Source: Fragilaria crotonensis
Taxonomy: Eukaryota > Bacillariophyta > Fragilariophyceae > Fragilariales > Fragilariaceae
DNA length: 50,470 nt
Reading direction: 5' to 3'
NCBI GenBank assembly: GCA_022925895.1
Contig: JAKSYS010000467.1
Location: forward strand, 1-50,470
Under the pieces are notes generated by a model. It was not told the origin of the DNA and ran no database searches. It saw only the letters and a program-made list of their open reading frames with translations. This document shows, piece after piece, positions 28,644-38,591 of the stretch. Both the position numbers and the translations under genes were made by a program. The number at the start of each line of letters is the position of its first letter. Position 1 is the stretch's first letter.

Positions 28644-31600
28644 TTCTTCTTTAGCATTGATATCAACTTCGCTTCGTGGCCTCGGGCCGATTTGTGATTG
28701 CCACGGGCGAGGTTGTCGCGGACGTCGGCGAGGCGGTCGGCGTCGGAAATCTCGCGGAGGGAAAATCCGCGCCGTCTGAAATGCGCTCTTGGAAGCGCGA
28801 CCAGAGCGGGTGTGCGGAGAGGAGCGGCGCCAGGAGCGCGGCGGATCGAAATTCGGATCCGGGTGTCACCGCGCTGAACGGTTGGGCGTCCACGGCTGCC
28901 CTGAGGTCCAGCGCGTAGCGCCGGAGGACTGCCAGGTTGTGAGCGGCCGCCTCGTGAGTCCATTCGAAGCGGAATTCGGTCGGGTGCGTCGTCGGCTGGG
29001 GGCGTCGAGGATGCTGGCCAGAGCATCGGCGAGTCGAGGTTCGGGAAGGCGCGGGAAAGGCGAGTCGACATTCGGAAGCGGTATCGTCGGAAGTGGAACC
29101 AGGGCGAGTGACTTACCGTTGGTCCTAGGACCCCAGAGGGTGTCCAGGAGTCGTGACGTGAGACGAACGTCCTCGTTCGCAGTGCCGGGGCGGTCAGCTC
29201 CGCGGCGGACGGTCGTGGGCGGTCGGGCGGGGCGAGGCGGTGTCGCGGCCGCGAGCGATGTCTCATGCGTGGCGATCGTTGCCGTCGGGCGTGGTTGTGC
29301 AGCGGGATTGCTATGGACGGACCCGCTATGGGTCCATCGGTCGGCTGGCGCGAGTCGCGGAAAGGCGGTGCGTCCCCTGTCGTTCGTCGATTGTGAAATT
29401 CGCGATGGGCTGCCTCGTGATCAAAGGACCACCGGGAAGGCTGAGCGACGAAAAAGTTGTAGTGTAAGCAGATGCAGAGGGTCCTAATTTCGTTTTCTTG
29501 CTGGGCGGCGTCGAGTCGGACGAGGGTCATGCGCATGCGCGCCCTGCATTGTTCGATCCATGCCCTAACGCTCGCGGTTTGTTCGGTCGTAAGGGCGACG
29601 TGCGAAGCGCTCAGGAAGCAGCTCCGGACACACTTGCCGTTCAAGTGCCAGCGGCAGCACATGTTCGGGAGCGGCCCGCTCCGCACGTGATCGAGGAAGA
29701 CCTGCCAGACGTCGTTGGCGTCCTTCGTGAACAGGTCCTGCTGCGGGTTCGTGACAGCGTCTGCTGGTTGTCCCTTTCGTCCAGATCGTGCGCCGCCTCC
29801 TCCTGATGCGCTGGGGCTTCCGCCTTCGCGGCAGCGCTGCCCCGGACCCCATCCTGTCTTTCAAGAAGTCGCAGGCGGAAGACGAAGGCTCCGTCCTCCA
29901 GTTGCTGACGCGTCGAACGGAAGTCTAGCAGATTCAGGTTGATATCGTCCTCGTGTTCCACTCCTGCGCACAACACCAAGTATTGTTGCGTGCGTTTCTC
30001 GATGAACCAACCGAGGCGACAGGCGGCCGAGTTGTCTTCGTGAGCTAGCTGTCGTAACGTCGCTAAGGTCGATCCGACTGCTCGCGTCAGGAAACGACAC
30101 CACTCGTCCAACATATGCGTCAACGGGGACCGCGGGCCGAAGAGGAGCTCGGCCACCCCGCCATGTTCTCGAGTAGTCGCGCGAGCTCGTGAAAATCACG
30201 CGGGATAGTGAAATTGAGCTTCGTCATGCTCTTGATGTCTTTGTCCGAGAATCCAGTTGTCGTGTCTGTCGTCTTAAGTTGCATTTGAACAAGGGTGCTT
30301 GCGTGGTCGAGAGCATCCCTGCCCGTCGCGTTCGATCGTGCGAGCGTCTGGGGCCCGCAGCAAAAAAGGCTGAAGGCTCCTGGTCTGTCCGAAGCGTCGG
30401 CTAGGAAGGATGCGGTCCGAATGGCTGCGCAGAAACCCATTGGGATGAATGCATCCCTCCCTTTCGTGTTGCGCAAGAAATGGTGTATGTGGTTTTGGAC
30501 GTACGCCACGTTGCTGAGCGCTAGGATGTCTGCGAAGGTCTGGACGGGGCGAGTTGGGGTCCTCCCCAGGCGTCCTTCTCCGAAACGAACAGGATCATCC
30601 GCTTTGTCGACGGGGGAACGAGTCGAATCCTGTCTTCGGGATTTGAGGAGATGACGCGACTGCGCTAGCGACCTGTCTTTCGAGGAGGCTCGACAAGTTT
30701 CTGATGGCGTCGTTCTCTCGTCCTGGCGTTTCTGACTGATCGTCCGATTGATGAGGCTTTTAGCCTTCACGGCCAGGTACTTCATGTGTAGGACTTTCGC
30801 CCAGTCGTCCGCTCGCCTAGAGTAAGCTGACGAAGCCGCCACTCCCCACTTTGTTGGACCGTGAGTGGTTCTGGTGCTCGCTGCAACGCAGAGAACCCAT
30901 CGAGGTACGTAGGACGCTGCTTCGGCCAACCTCGACGCCCGGTCGGGTCCGGGTCCTCACTCGCCCTCTGTTTGATGGTCCTGACTATCATCAGGGCCAA
31001 TTCCTCAGGGTCGGTGACGTATGATTCCATGATGGCTGCTGCGATGAACGCCGGAACTGGTACTGTCGGTTTCATGGTGAAACCGACGACCGTGACGTCT
31101 TCTGTGTCGTCCGCGTCCGCGTCGTTCGTCTTGTCTTGGTCGTTAGTCTCGTTAGTATGTTTGCTCGACTTGGATCTGCCTCTTGGGGCACTGCCTTTCT
31201 TGGGGCGTCCTCTCGTCGCTGCCACAGGAGGTGGCCCGCGCCGGCGCCGATGCCTGTCCGGCGCTCGCTGACGCCTGACACCGAAGATCTCGTCGTCACC
31301 AATTCTTCAATCGCTCTTCGTACGTCGGACGTAGAATTCCACGTGAGCATTTTGGACCAATCGTAAGGCGTTCCAACGTGGCTTCTGACGATCTGTTTCG
31401 TGTCGACCGCCATGGCGGCTGCGAATCCACCGCCGCCGAGAAGTGCCCATAGGGCGTTCGTTCCGTCGTTTAGTCCGTCGTCGGCGTCGTGGTGAAAGTG
31501 GTGGAACAGACGGATCGTCCCGTGCGTGTTTACCATCAGGTGTGCGATGTCCGGCGAACACAGGTGTACAAACCCTGTAGACTCCGTATTAATCGAATTC

Positions 31601-31710
31601 GATTTCGTGTGTAATCTGTTGAGCTTCGGGACCACTTCCCACTGGTCAAGGGCACGGAAGACGTCTTCCCACGTAGACGTCATCGTCATAGGGGACGACA
31701 TGTCGGCCAT
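28644..31710 (-). pseudogene. Retrotransposon Gag-like region, frameshifted
   Basis: Successive frames 31710-31072, 31225-30782, 30929-30120, 30156-29641 and 29686-28592 make up a Gag-like protein. The first part starts MADMSSPMTMTSTWEDVFRA. The middle is basic and polar (RGRPKKGSAPRGRSKSSK). A Cys/His motif CCRWHLNGKCVRSC...SH lies at about 29660, a CCCH-type knuckle of the kind seen in Gag proteins. The end (29400-28700) is Arg/Pro/Ser rich. At least four shifts are needed to read it through. Confidence 0.55.
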
Positions 31711-31774
31711 CCTATCTGCGTTCGTCGTTCGAGTCGTCGGTCGGTTGGTGGTTTGAGGGAAGAGGCCAGATTAA

Positions 31775-31926
31775 ATTAACTAGAGTAGTGTCTTTGTTGA
31801 TTCGAGTTCGTCCGGATTGTGAGCAATTCGCATCTTGTGTTGTGTCCGGGTGTTCGTCTGTCTGTGTCTCGTGTTCGTCTGTCTGACGGCGACTGCTCTC
31901 CCTTTCCCGAACTTCGGACATGCCAC
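31775..31926 (-). repeat. Retrotransposon 5' terminal repeat (A1)
   Basis: Copy of 25359-25510. It ends CATGCCAC, with the final AC matching the AC that precedes the other element end (24968-24969). Confidence 0.85.
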
Positions 31927-32031
31927 GCCTGGAGTCTACTCTACACAGCGAAGTGCCCTAAAGTAGATGTCATCCTCAGCAGCATCGCCCCCGCTGCAAC
32001 TGCCCATGGACAGGCTCTATCGCGCACTTGA
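31927..32031 (+). pseudogene. PstS-like protein, 3' end beyond the retrotransposon
   Basis: Sequence from GCCTGGAGT reads AWSLLYTAKCPKVDV and ends ALSRT with a stop at 32029-32031. It is in the same phase as the frame ending at 24969, and the open frame at 31819-32031 covers it. It is probably the true C-terminal tail of the gene. Confidence 0.65.
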
Positions 32032-32049
32032 GCCACAGGCGTGAACTCT

Positions 32050-33075
32050 TTAGATGTCGGAGCAACCAGTGCACTCGCAGACAATTCCGTTTACAAGGTT
32101 ACTGATAAGGACTACGTCTTGTCTTGTCCAACACCTTCTGTCAAGAAACTCATTGAGCTGGTCGTATCCTGGAGTTTTTGCGTATGTGAATAATGCAGCT
32201 GTCCTTCCATCAGTCGCGGCTTCCTTCGATTCTGCCTGAGCCCTCAGGGTACTACTCTTCTTGACAAGCTCGGCCTCGCTTCGAATGAGCTGGTCAACAA
32301 CGATGCTCACCAACCGCATCCCGAAAGGCTTTAACCCCTGTTTTTCGGGCAGCAACACCGCCGAAGTGAAGGGCAGAGGCGAAGTTGCCATGAGAGACCT
32401 CGCGATCGGGACATGGTCAAGGTTTCAGGAGGCAAGTTCTCGAGAGATCTATTCCTTCGGTCACTACGACCATGATGTTGAGGCTTCTTTCCTTTCTATT
32501 GATGCCGGGCTTGAGAAGCCTCTCGTTCTCAGTGGAGACCACATGGTTTTCGTCGACGACAAAGCCGTCGCTGCTTCAACGTTAGCGGTTGGTGACAAGC
32601 TGTCCCTTGTCGGTGGGTTTGCGACGGTGAAGATGATCAAGGCTGTCACTGACGTTGGGGTGTTCGCTCCTTTCACAAAGGACGGAACCATTGTTGTCAA
32701 CTCTGTTGTTGCCTCTTCTTATGTCAACCTCAAAGGCGAGGACTCGCTTCTCATTGGAGGCATCTTTGCCTTCGACCTTCACTGGCTTGCTCACCTGTCC
32801 CAAGCCCCACACCGTCTTGTGTGCGAGATCAGCGCCTCTTTCTGTGCTTCCGAGACCTACAATAAGGGGATTCCGTGTGGGTTGAAACGCCGCTCGCCGT
32901 CGCGCTCTGGCTGGTCAAGCAGAACCCTGTGGTTATGACTGCTGTCTTCGTCCCAGCGTTCGCTGTCGCTTTCCTCGCCGCTGCGGTTGAAGCTCTTATC
33001 TCCAGTCCGGCACTCCTCTTGATTTTGGTTGCAACTGCATTTATCATGTCGTCCAAAACGAAGAAGTCCGCCTAA
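32050..33075 (+). pseudogene. Hedgehog-type Hint-domain protein with C-terminal membrane anchor
   Basis: From about 32310 the frame reads GFNPCFSGSNTAEVKGRG, the start of a Hint domain with the splicing Cys. PLVLSGDHMVFVDDKAV (the conserved His block), TLAVGDKLSLVGG, GVFAPFTKDGTIVVNSVVA and SSYVNL follow, all typical of Hog/Hint autoprocessing domains. After a one-base shift near 32870 the frame 32875-33075 gives two hydrophobic segments (PVVMTAVFVPAFAVAFLAAA and LLLILVATAF) and a basic end. Upstream (32060-32240) there are coding-like pieces in other frames (KVTDKDYVLSCPTPSVKKL; YVNNAAVLPSVAASF), probably the N-terminal secreted part. It could be a host gene; the shifts suggest decay. Confidence 0.6.
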
Positions 33076-33743
33076 AATCGGATTTCGTTACATATTATGT
33101 GAAGTGTTACTACCTAGAGCGTCTTGCGCAAAATCAAGTCACTATTACGAAACGTCATTAATGCAAACTACTGAGCTGAATTGAATGTGGGGAAACACAC
33201 AAGATTGATCATGAAGCGAATGGATGGCTGTTAGCCTTAATTGAACGTAGGAAAACACACAAGATTGATCCCGAGCGAATGGATGGCTGTTAGCCTCGAG
33301 GGTAATCGCTGTATCAGTGATGTTTGATTGACCTACGACTACTAGTACACAATTTTCTAGTTCAGTTTCGCAACATACGTTCTGTCCGCCGACCGTATTT
33401 GCGTACACCGAATAGGAAGTTGTCCTGTAAATTTGTCACCGTTCCTTCTCCGACGTGTTTTTATAGTATCATTTCTACACACTCTAAGAGCACACCTCCA
33501 GTCATGAAAGGGAGGTTCCCGAACCTCCTCGTTTCGATTCGACCATTGTCCCCTATCCACCTGATAAGGGCAATGATGTTCCTGCAAAGACATATTCAAC
33601 AGAGCAACAGGGTGAAGAGAAAACAAACCACATTGATAACACTTTTCCCACACAATTTTTTATTTTAGTTTTCGCAAATACGAGTCTGTCCGTCAGCCGA
33701 TTTGCGTACCCGAAATAGGAAGTTGTCGCGTGAAGAATCAATC
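33076..33743. repeat. Repeat-rich intergenic block
   Basis: Two tandem units of about 59 bp (33179-33238 and 33239-33297) share ACACACAAGATTGATC and CGAATGGATGGCTGTTAGCC. A separate unit of about 80 bp (CACAATTTT...CTGTCCG...TTTGCGTAC...AATAGGAAGTTGTC) occurs at 33348-33426 and 33651-33730. The words resemble other subtelomeric sequence in the window. No gene is supported. Confidence 0.65.
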
Positions 33744-33998
33744 ATGACGAGCCATCGGCAACGCCGGTCTCTCGTTGCAGCAGGACTCCGTGATCCGGAT
33801 AATCGTGACTTTTCGCCTGATACCCCAGAATGGAACGAAAGCATCTTGTTTGAAGATATTGTTCCTCTTTCTCGTACGGAAGTTCGGAGGTATCATCTGA
33901 CTCAGTTTAAGTCCATCACCAATCCAACGGCTTGGAATCGATACTTGCATCTCGGGCTCTATGCCTACGATGACGGTTTAGAATTCGACTGTATCTGA
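33744..33998 (+). CDS. Unknown short protein, probably truncated by E9
   Basis: From MTSHRQRRSL the frame gives 84 residues with a basic start and a mixed polar body (PEWNESILFEDIVPLSRTEVRR, AWNRYLHLGLYAYDDG). It ends within bases of the E9 homology, so the stop may not be native. I do not recognise a family. Confidence 0.3.
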   Translation: MTSHRQRRSLVAAGLRDPDNRDFSPDTPEWNESILFEDIVPLSRTEVRRYHLTQFKSITNPTAWNRYLHLGLYAYDDGLEFDCI

Positions 33999-33999
33999 A

Positions 34000-34070
34000 T
34001 CCACCCACCGTATCAAGTAAATATATAAATACTTGAGGATATTTTATCTAGTTTGAACCCCTTTTCCTTA
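34000..34070 (-). mobile_element. E9: solo element terminus inside E10
   Basis: 71 bp matching E8 almost base for base: one iteron CACCCACCGTA, TCAAGTA-N10-TACTTGA (34013-34036) and the terminus CCCCTTTTCCTTA ending at 34070. Nothing else of the element is present. Right of it the E10 recombinase-helicase gene continues in the region equivalent to E1 residue 325. Confidence 0.65.
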
Positions 34071-36301
34071 GGATGTTGGATATCGGAGTTGCATTGCCGA
34101 CCGCAGATTTAGCCAAGGATAAAATATTCTGACATCTCGAGAATCCATATGATGTATCTCCTAAAGCAAAGTGATAGGCATTGAAGTGGGCCTCTTCTGA
34201 ACCGACTCGTTCACTGGAATAGGTAGATGCATGAGTAAATGTTGAATGACCCATTTTGATGTCCGATGGTGCTTGAGCACAAGTACTTGTGTTGCTCACC
34301 ACCAGTAACAAAATTTGAGACGCAAGCCCAGAACTGACGAACCTGTGTCATGTCTGGTAATGACAACAAGTTGAAGAGATCCTGAATCACATGAGATGGT
34401 CCAAAATCTGATCGATTGACTCGCCTTGGAAAGATTAATGATTGAGAGTCTTCATCTGAGAAAAACTTCCATTGTTTTGGATCAGGGATCGAAACAACAA
34501 AAAATATCGGGAGATAATTGGTGGAAGCTTGCGTTCAACTTGTTTACACTTTTGTCGTGAAGCATTGGTGAAACCTTTCAATGATATAAGGGAATAGTAG
34601 ATAGTATCATTGCTGTAAACGCAGTGAAACATTGGTGGTTCAACCAATTCGGTCATTCGTGCCGAGCCACCACCAAATCCATGAAAAGACATCTCGAGTT
34701 GTGCAGTTAAATAAAATCCAGATGCTCGAGAGGCAAGCACAAACCTTGCTTCCAAACTGAGTGAATATCGACAAGAGCAAGGTCCCCTGTGTCCTTGTCT
34801 ACCCTTACCTTGATATTTGTTGCAAGGTCAACAATGGGTTCCCACCATAGCCCGTCTGCCAATTCAGTAATTGCATCCCGCATCAAGAACACTGTCCGAG
34901 GTACGATTCGAGACCATTCATCAAATAAGAAAGAATATTGATCAACCATAATGTTGCCAACCGTATCAAGTGTTGTCTTTCTCCTTTAGGCATGCGACGA
35001 CGCATTTCACGAATTTGACGAACCATCGGTGACAAATGTGAATCACTGGTGATTCACGTACTGATTTGACAAGTGCAGGACCAAAATTGTAAATGACTGG
35101 TTGGAAAATGAACAGATAACGGAGCAAACGGCTGCCTTCAGAACTGATGAGATCTTTGAGAAGACAGAGGACACTGTGTCACAAGAGATCATGTTGATTT
35201 CTGAACCATTGGTTGAGACTCGGAAAGCAAACATTAAACAGAACTCTGCAACGAAGGGAAGAGATGCCACCGATTGAGGGACTTCAAGCAACAAGTCCTT
35301 CAAAAGTAGGGCACTGCAAAGGCATTGCTTGTGTCAAAGCCTCTCGATGCAAAGAGACCTCGTCTGTAAGAAAAGGATAAAGCTTTTTCAACTCTGGAAG
35401 CAAACCCGTGGATCGTGTTGCATTGTGTAGGTACAACGATGTGATATCTCTTCTATTTCACCACCTTCAAATGTTTGAAGTCCAGCGCGAGATTGCCAGG
35501 AACCATCAATATATTTTTTTGCACGAACTTAAGGAGCCAATCCTCAGCATGCTTGTGGATTTGAACCAACAAGAACTCAGTTGATGAGCACGGTGATGAA
35601 TGGATCGAAGAAAAGTCGGATTTTATCTTCTGGACAAATTGTTTGCCACCACCGCATCCATGAATAAGGGGTGTAAACATATGTGTGTACATATGATCCT
35701 GTTTTTCCCGTTTTGGAAGAATAGGAAAAAGCACAGCTCTTGCCTCACAATAATCAAATTGCTGTTTTGAATTGTGTGGTGATTCGTTGAAAAATGAAGT
35801 GACTTTAGCATGAGTCACATACCTGCCGCAGCAAAGCTTGATGAGATCAACTTTCTGTAGTTTTGAAGAATCACAACCCACAGTCTTGCAGTGTCGATTT
35901 GCATTTCCAATCTTTACAAAGGATTGACCACACACACAAGAAAATCCAGCATAGGTCTTGCTGTCGCTCCGATACGGATCGATACTTCCCAAAGCCTTTG
36001 CATGAAGTAGTTCCTTTTTATATTCTTCAAGGAGAGAATGGACTGTAAAAACCCTACTGTCCATACCATGTTTTTTCAGGTGAAGTTGAATGGATCTCTC
36101 GTCTGACTGAATTGAAGTGGACCGAATGCATTGTCGACAGCCTAGACCAAACGGAGAGAATGTGAAAACTTCTTGGATAGTCATGATGGGGTGGACAACA
36201 GGAGAAGGATTCTTGAAAGCAAAGCCATTTGCTTCAATCAATGCTGGCAAATGTATCCCATCCGATGCGCATCGCTTCCTGGATGTTGCAATCGGCAGCA
36301 T
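34071..36301 (-). pseudogene. E10 zinc finger-recombinase gene, 3' half missing
   Basis: The start at 36301 (MLPIATSRKR) is followed by FTFSPFGLGCRQC, IQLHLKKHGM, FSCVCGQSF...ANRHCKTVGC and VDLIKLCCGRYVTHAKV, in frame to 35453. Frames 35303-35043, 34949-34707, 34755-34435 and 34311-34071 continue the protein with shifts between. These carry MISCDTVSS, DQYSFLFDEW, GSARMTEL (first recombinase Arg), SLISLKGF (Lys), DMTQVRQFW (second Arg), KMGHSTFTHASTYSS (His and Tyr) and GSEEAHFNAYH. The recombinase residues of E1 are therefore conserved in a clearly diverged copy, including Thr in place of the HxxR His. Confidence 0.65.
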
Positions 36302-36385
36302 GGTATGATTTTATTGTGATTGCCAAGGGATGAATGGTATGGAGTTTGAATTCATGGATACCAGAGTCTACAGAAGCAATCCGTA

Positions 36386-36481
36386 GCTCCCAATGCATAT
36401 TTCCTTAAGTTATCAGTGGCTCTTGATGCAGAAAAACAGCTCCCGATGCAAATTCACCTATGTAAAATGGCTCCTGATGTA
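36386..36481 (-). repeat. E10 iteron array, word GCTCCCGATGCA
   Basis: Copies are at 36386 (GCTCCCAATGCA), 36419 (GCTCTTGATGCA), 36439 (GCTCCCGATGCA) and 36470 (GCTCCTGATGTA). The spacing is 33, 20 and 31 bp. TCAAGTA-N10-TACTTGA is at 36482-36505. Confidence 0.75.
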
Positions 36482-36539
36482 TCAAGTAAAAATATATATA
36501 CTTGAGGATATTTCATCTAGTTTGAATCCCGTCCCCTTA

Positions 36540-36896
36540 GGGTTGCCACGCGTATGACGAATCGACAAACTTTCTTCACAGTCGCTCATCATCCTGCGGA
36601 CGAACGACAACCGGAAAATGGCGGAAACCAGGTCAACTCACAACGACGCGACGGACCCCCGCTAGATGACTATCACGGGACGGACACCGCAAGACAAACC
36701 ATGAGAGAGAGACAAAACTATTAGGACCAGATTCCGATGCCATCTATTTAGTTCCACTAGCCTTGTGAGCACAAAAGGAGAAATGAGGAAAAACCACATA
36801 CAACACACAAATTGACACGACAGTACGCCAGACAACGGTACGACGAAACTACTTAACAGCCGACTCATCCGACTGATTCGGACAAGACTCGGAATT
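36540..36896 (+). mobile_element. 3' fragment of a second Ngaro/PAT-type retrotransposon
   Basis: The sequence is a diverged reverse-complement match to 25868-25511: the end of the recombinase gene (ATGACGAATCGACAAAC, then ACGACAACCGGAAAATGG) and the whole internal repeat to GGAATTTATATC. It is in the opposite orientation to the full element. Its left part was cut by E10 and is not found elsewhere in the window. Confidence 0.75.
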
Positions 36897-37182
36897 TATA
36901 TCGACATCACTATGAACATGGACAATTTTAAATATATTAAAGAATTTTCAGTTTTCAATTGACGTATAGATGTGTAACCCTACAACTGAATAAGTGGCAA
37001 TTCCAGATTTCCTAGGAATTCCGAAATCTCCTGCTGGCGTCCTCATGTTCGATGACGTACATACATACCAGCACCGTTTCCCGTACAAGCTAGTACTCGA
37101 ATACCTCCCCGTCCACGCTATCATACATTTATCGCAGCCGTATTTACTCGAGCTGCGAGCGCTGCCAATCAAGCGAAACTTT
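36897..37182. other. Intergenic, no feature recognised
   Basis: This is sequence between the retrotransposon fragment and the secreted-protein gene. A short plus-strand frame (36994-37188) has no recognisable motif. Confidence 0.3.
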
Positions 37183-38591
37183 TTATGAGAGAACGAGCTC
37201 CATATGAAAGCAGCTGTTTGAAGTTCGCTCGTCAATCAGTTTCACGCGTGTTTTGACACTTGCCACAAACCTCTCTCCCAGCAAACCCGGTAGGGCCGCT
37301 GCACCCACGTCGATTACACTGATCTGTGTTGGGTCTCCACAGTGCCTGGAAACGTTTCCGGGTCCTACCTCCTTGATCTTCGTTTCCATGGCAGCTTCAA
37401 TAGTTGCTCTTGAATTAATGATCCCGTTCAGATTAAGACCAATCACCTTTTCCACGAATACATCGATCACCATATCTCCATATCCTCCGTAGAGGGCACG
37501 CTGTTGCTCCACGTTTTCCGCCACCGTTCTTCCAGCGTTGATGAGGTTGCCAAACATTGCTCGGGCTTGATCTGCTGGCGAGCGTGTTGTACTTGTAATA
37601 ACTCCTTTGGGCTGACCAGCAGCACGAAGTCCGTCTTTCACAATGTCCAGCATTCTAGTCGGCACCTCTGAGATATCGGCATTTGCTCCAGCAACAACAG
37701 CAACATCGGTAATGGAGTATGTGCTTGTGCCATCACCGGCAGTTGCCTGATGTGAGTCGTACTATCAGGGTTTGCCTCCAGCAACGTTCCTGCGACATTG
37801 ATTGGCCCGTGTGATCCAGGGGCTGTCCCACTGACTGCAATGGTTGTGAAGAAGGAACCGCCAATGCGGTCAGAAGCGCCAGTGCCGGAGGCCCAATAAA
37901 GTGTGACTGGCACGTCTTTGGTGAGAGTTGCTACCACCTTGTACGTAAGGGCCAAACCTCCCTCATCAGGGCTCCATTCGAGCTTAACGTCCTCCAGACC
38001 GTCATTGCTGATTTCCTCTACGAAATCGACGAATACGGCAGAGTCGTAGGCGCTATCACGAACATTGGCAACACTTACAACGACTGAGATAACGTCACCT
38101 GTGGATGAGACAGGGGCCAATACCTCGCGCCAGTTCGTGGAACCTGAGTTTAGGTCAAAGGCGTTCAAGCCGAGAGAGTTCATACTGTTAATCTCCCCCA
38201 AAGACTTTCTTGCTTTCTTGCTGGTGACTGAAGCGGAAAAGTAGTCATTATATGTAGAACCAAAATAACCTCCTGGGATTTCCAAAGTAACAAAACGGTA
38301 TCGCAATCTGACTTCCGTAACCCCCGGCTTCGTCGTGAATTCTCGGCGTGCAAAGACAGGCCCTACATCAGAAGTCGATAGCACAAGATCGTTGTTGACC
38401 ACATCAACAAGTCCGCGGCGGCGAACTCCGGCAGGTGGTCCAGCATCCTCGATGTGCTGTGTAATCGATGCGGCGATAGGATTCATCGCGATATCCCACC
38501 CGTCCAATCCCTTGCTGAAGTCATTATTATTTACGACGCTTGGACCCACAAAACTGAAGACCGCTAGATTAGTGCCTGTTGCCGACGGCAC
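37183..38591 (-). pseudogene. Secreted bacterial-like protein with M15-type peptidase tail
   Basis: Frames 38591-37638 and 37665-37183 are one protein with a shift near 37660. The first part has VVNNNDFSKGLDGWD, a jelly-roll/CBM-like opening common in bacterial secreted proteins. REFTTKPG, LEIPGGYFGSTYNDYF and a second Ig-like part (VKLEWSPDEGGLAL, VTLYWASGTGASD) follow. The tail reads ITSTTRSPADQARAMF, QRALYGGYGDMVIDV, VSRHCGDP, ISVIDVG and SCFHMEL. The order SxxRSP, S-x-H-C, D-V, F-H-x-E matches zinc ligands His-Asp-His of M15 peptidases (D-Ala-D-Ala carboxypeptidase type). The N-terminus is replaced by the LINE fragment at about 38592. A bacterial origin by transfer is plausible but untested. 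Confidence 0.5.

Larger units (their letters stand above)
24970..31926 (-). mobile_element. Ngaro/PAT-type tyrosine-recombinase retrotransposon, full length
   Basis: In element orientation (right to left) the order is terminal repeat (31926-31775), Gag-like region, RT, RNase H, tyrosine recombinase, joined repeats (25805-25359), a 89-bp spacer, then the other terminal repeat (25269-24970). This is the split direct-repeat pattern A1-ORFs-B1A2-B2 known for PAT/Ngaro elements. No target duplication is seen, only a shared AC dinucleotide at both borders, as expected for recombinase-mediated insertion. Internal genes carry several frameshifts. It is inserted in the PstS-like gene. Confidence 0.85.
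34071..36539 (-). mobile_element. E10: element copy interrupted by E9, inserted in a retrotransposon
   Basis: The right terminus CCCGTCCCCTTA ends at 36539 and abuts GGGTTGCCACGCG, the recombinase gene of an Ngaro/PAT-type element. The iterons lie at 36386-36481 and the gene at 36301-34071. The helicase half beyond the E9 junction is missing. Confidence 0.7.

Noticed and set aside
28789..29487. Plus-strand frames within the retrotransposon
   Set aside because: They are shadows of the Gag-like region on the minus strand; the GC-rich sequence leaves the opposite frame open and no motif is seen.
24970..31926. Classical LTR retrotransposon
   Set aside because: No DDE integrase or protease; a tyrosine recombinase and split direct repeats instead, and no target duplication.
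32050..32391. 113-residue minus-strand frame before the Hint domain
   Set aside because: It overlaps the start of the Hint domain, whose motifs are on the plus strand. No recognisable features in the minus frame.
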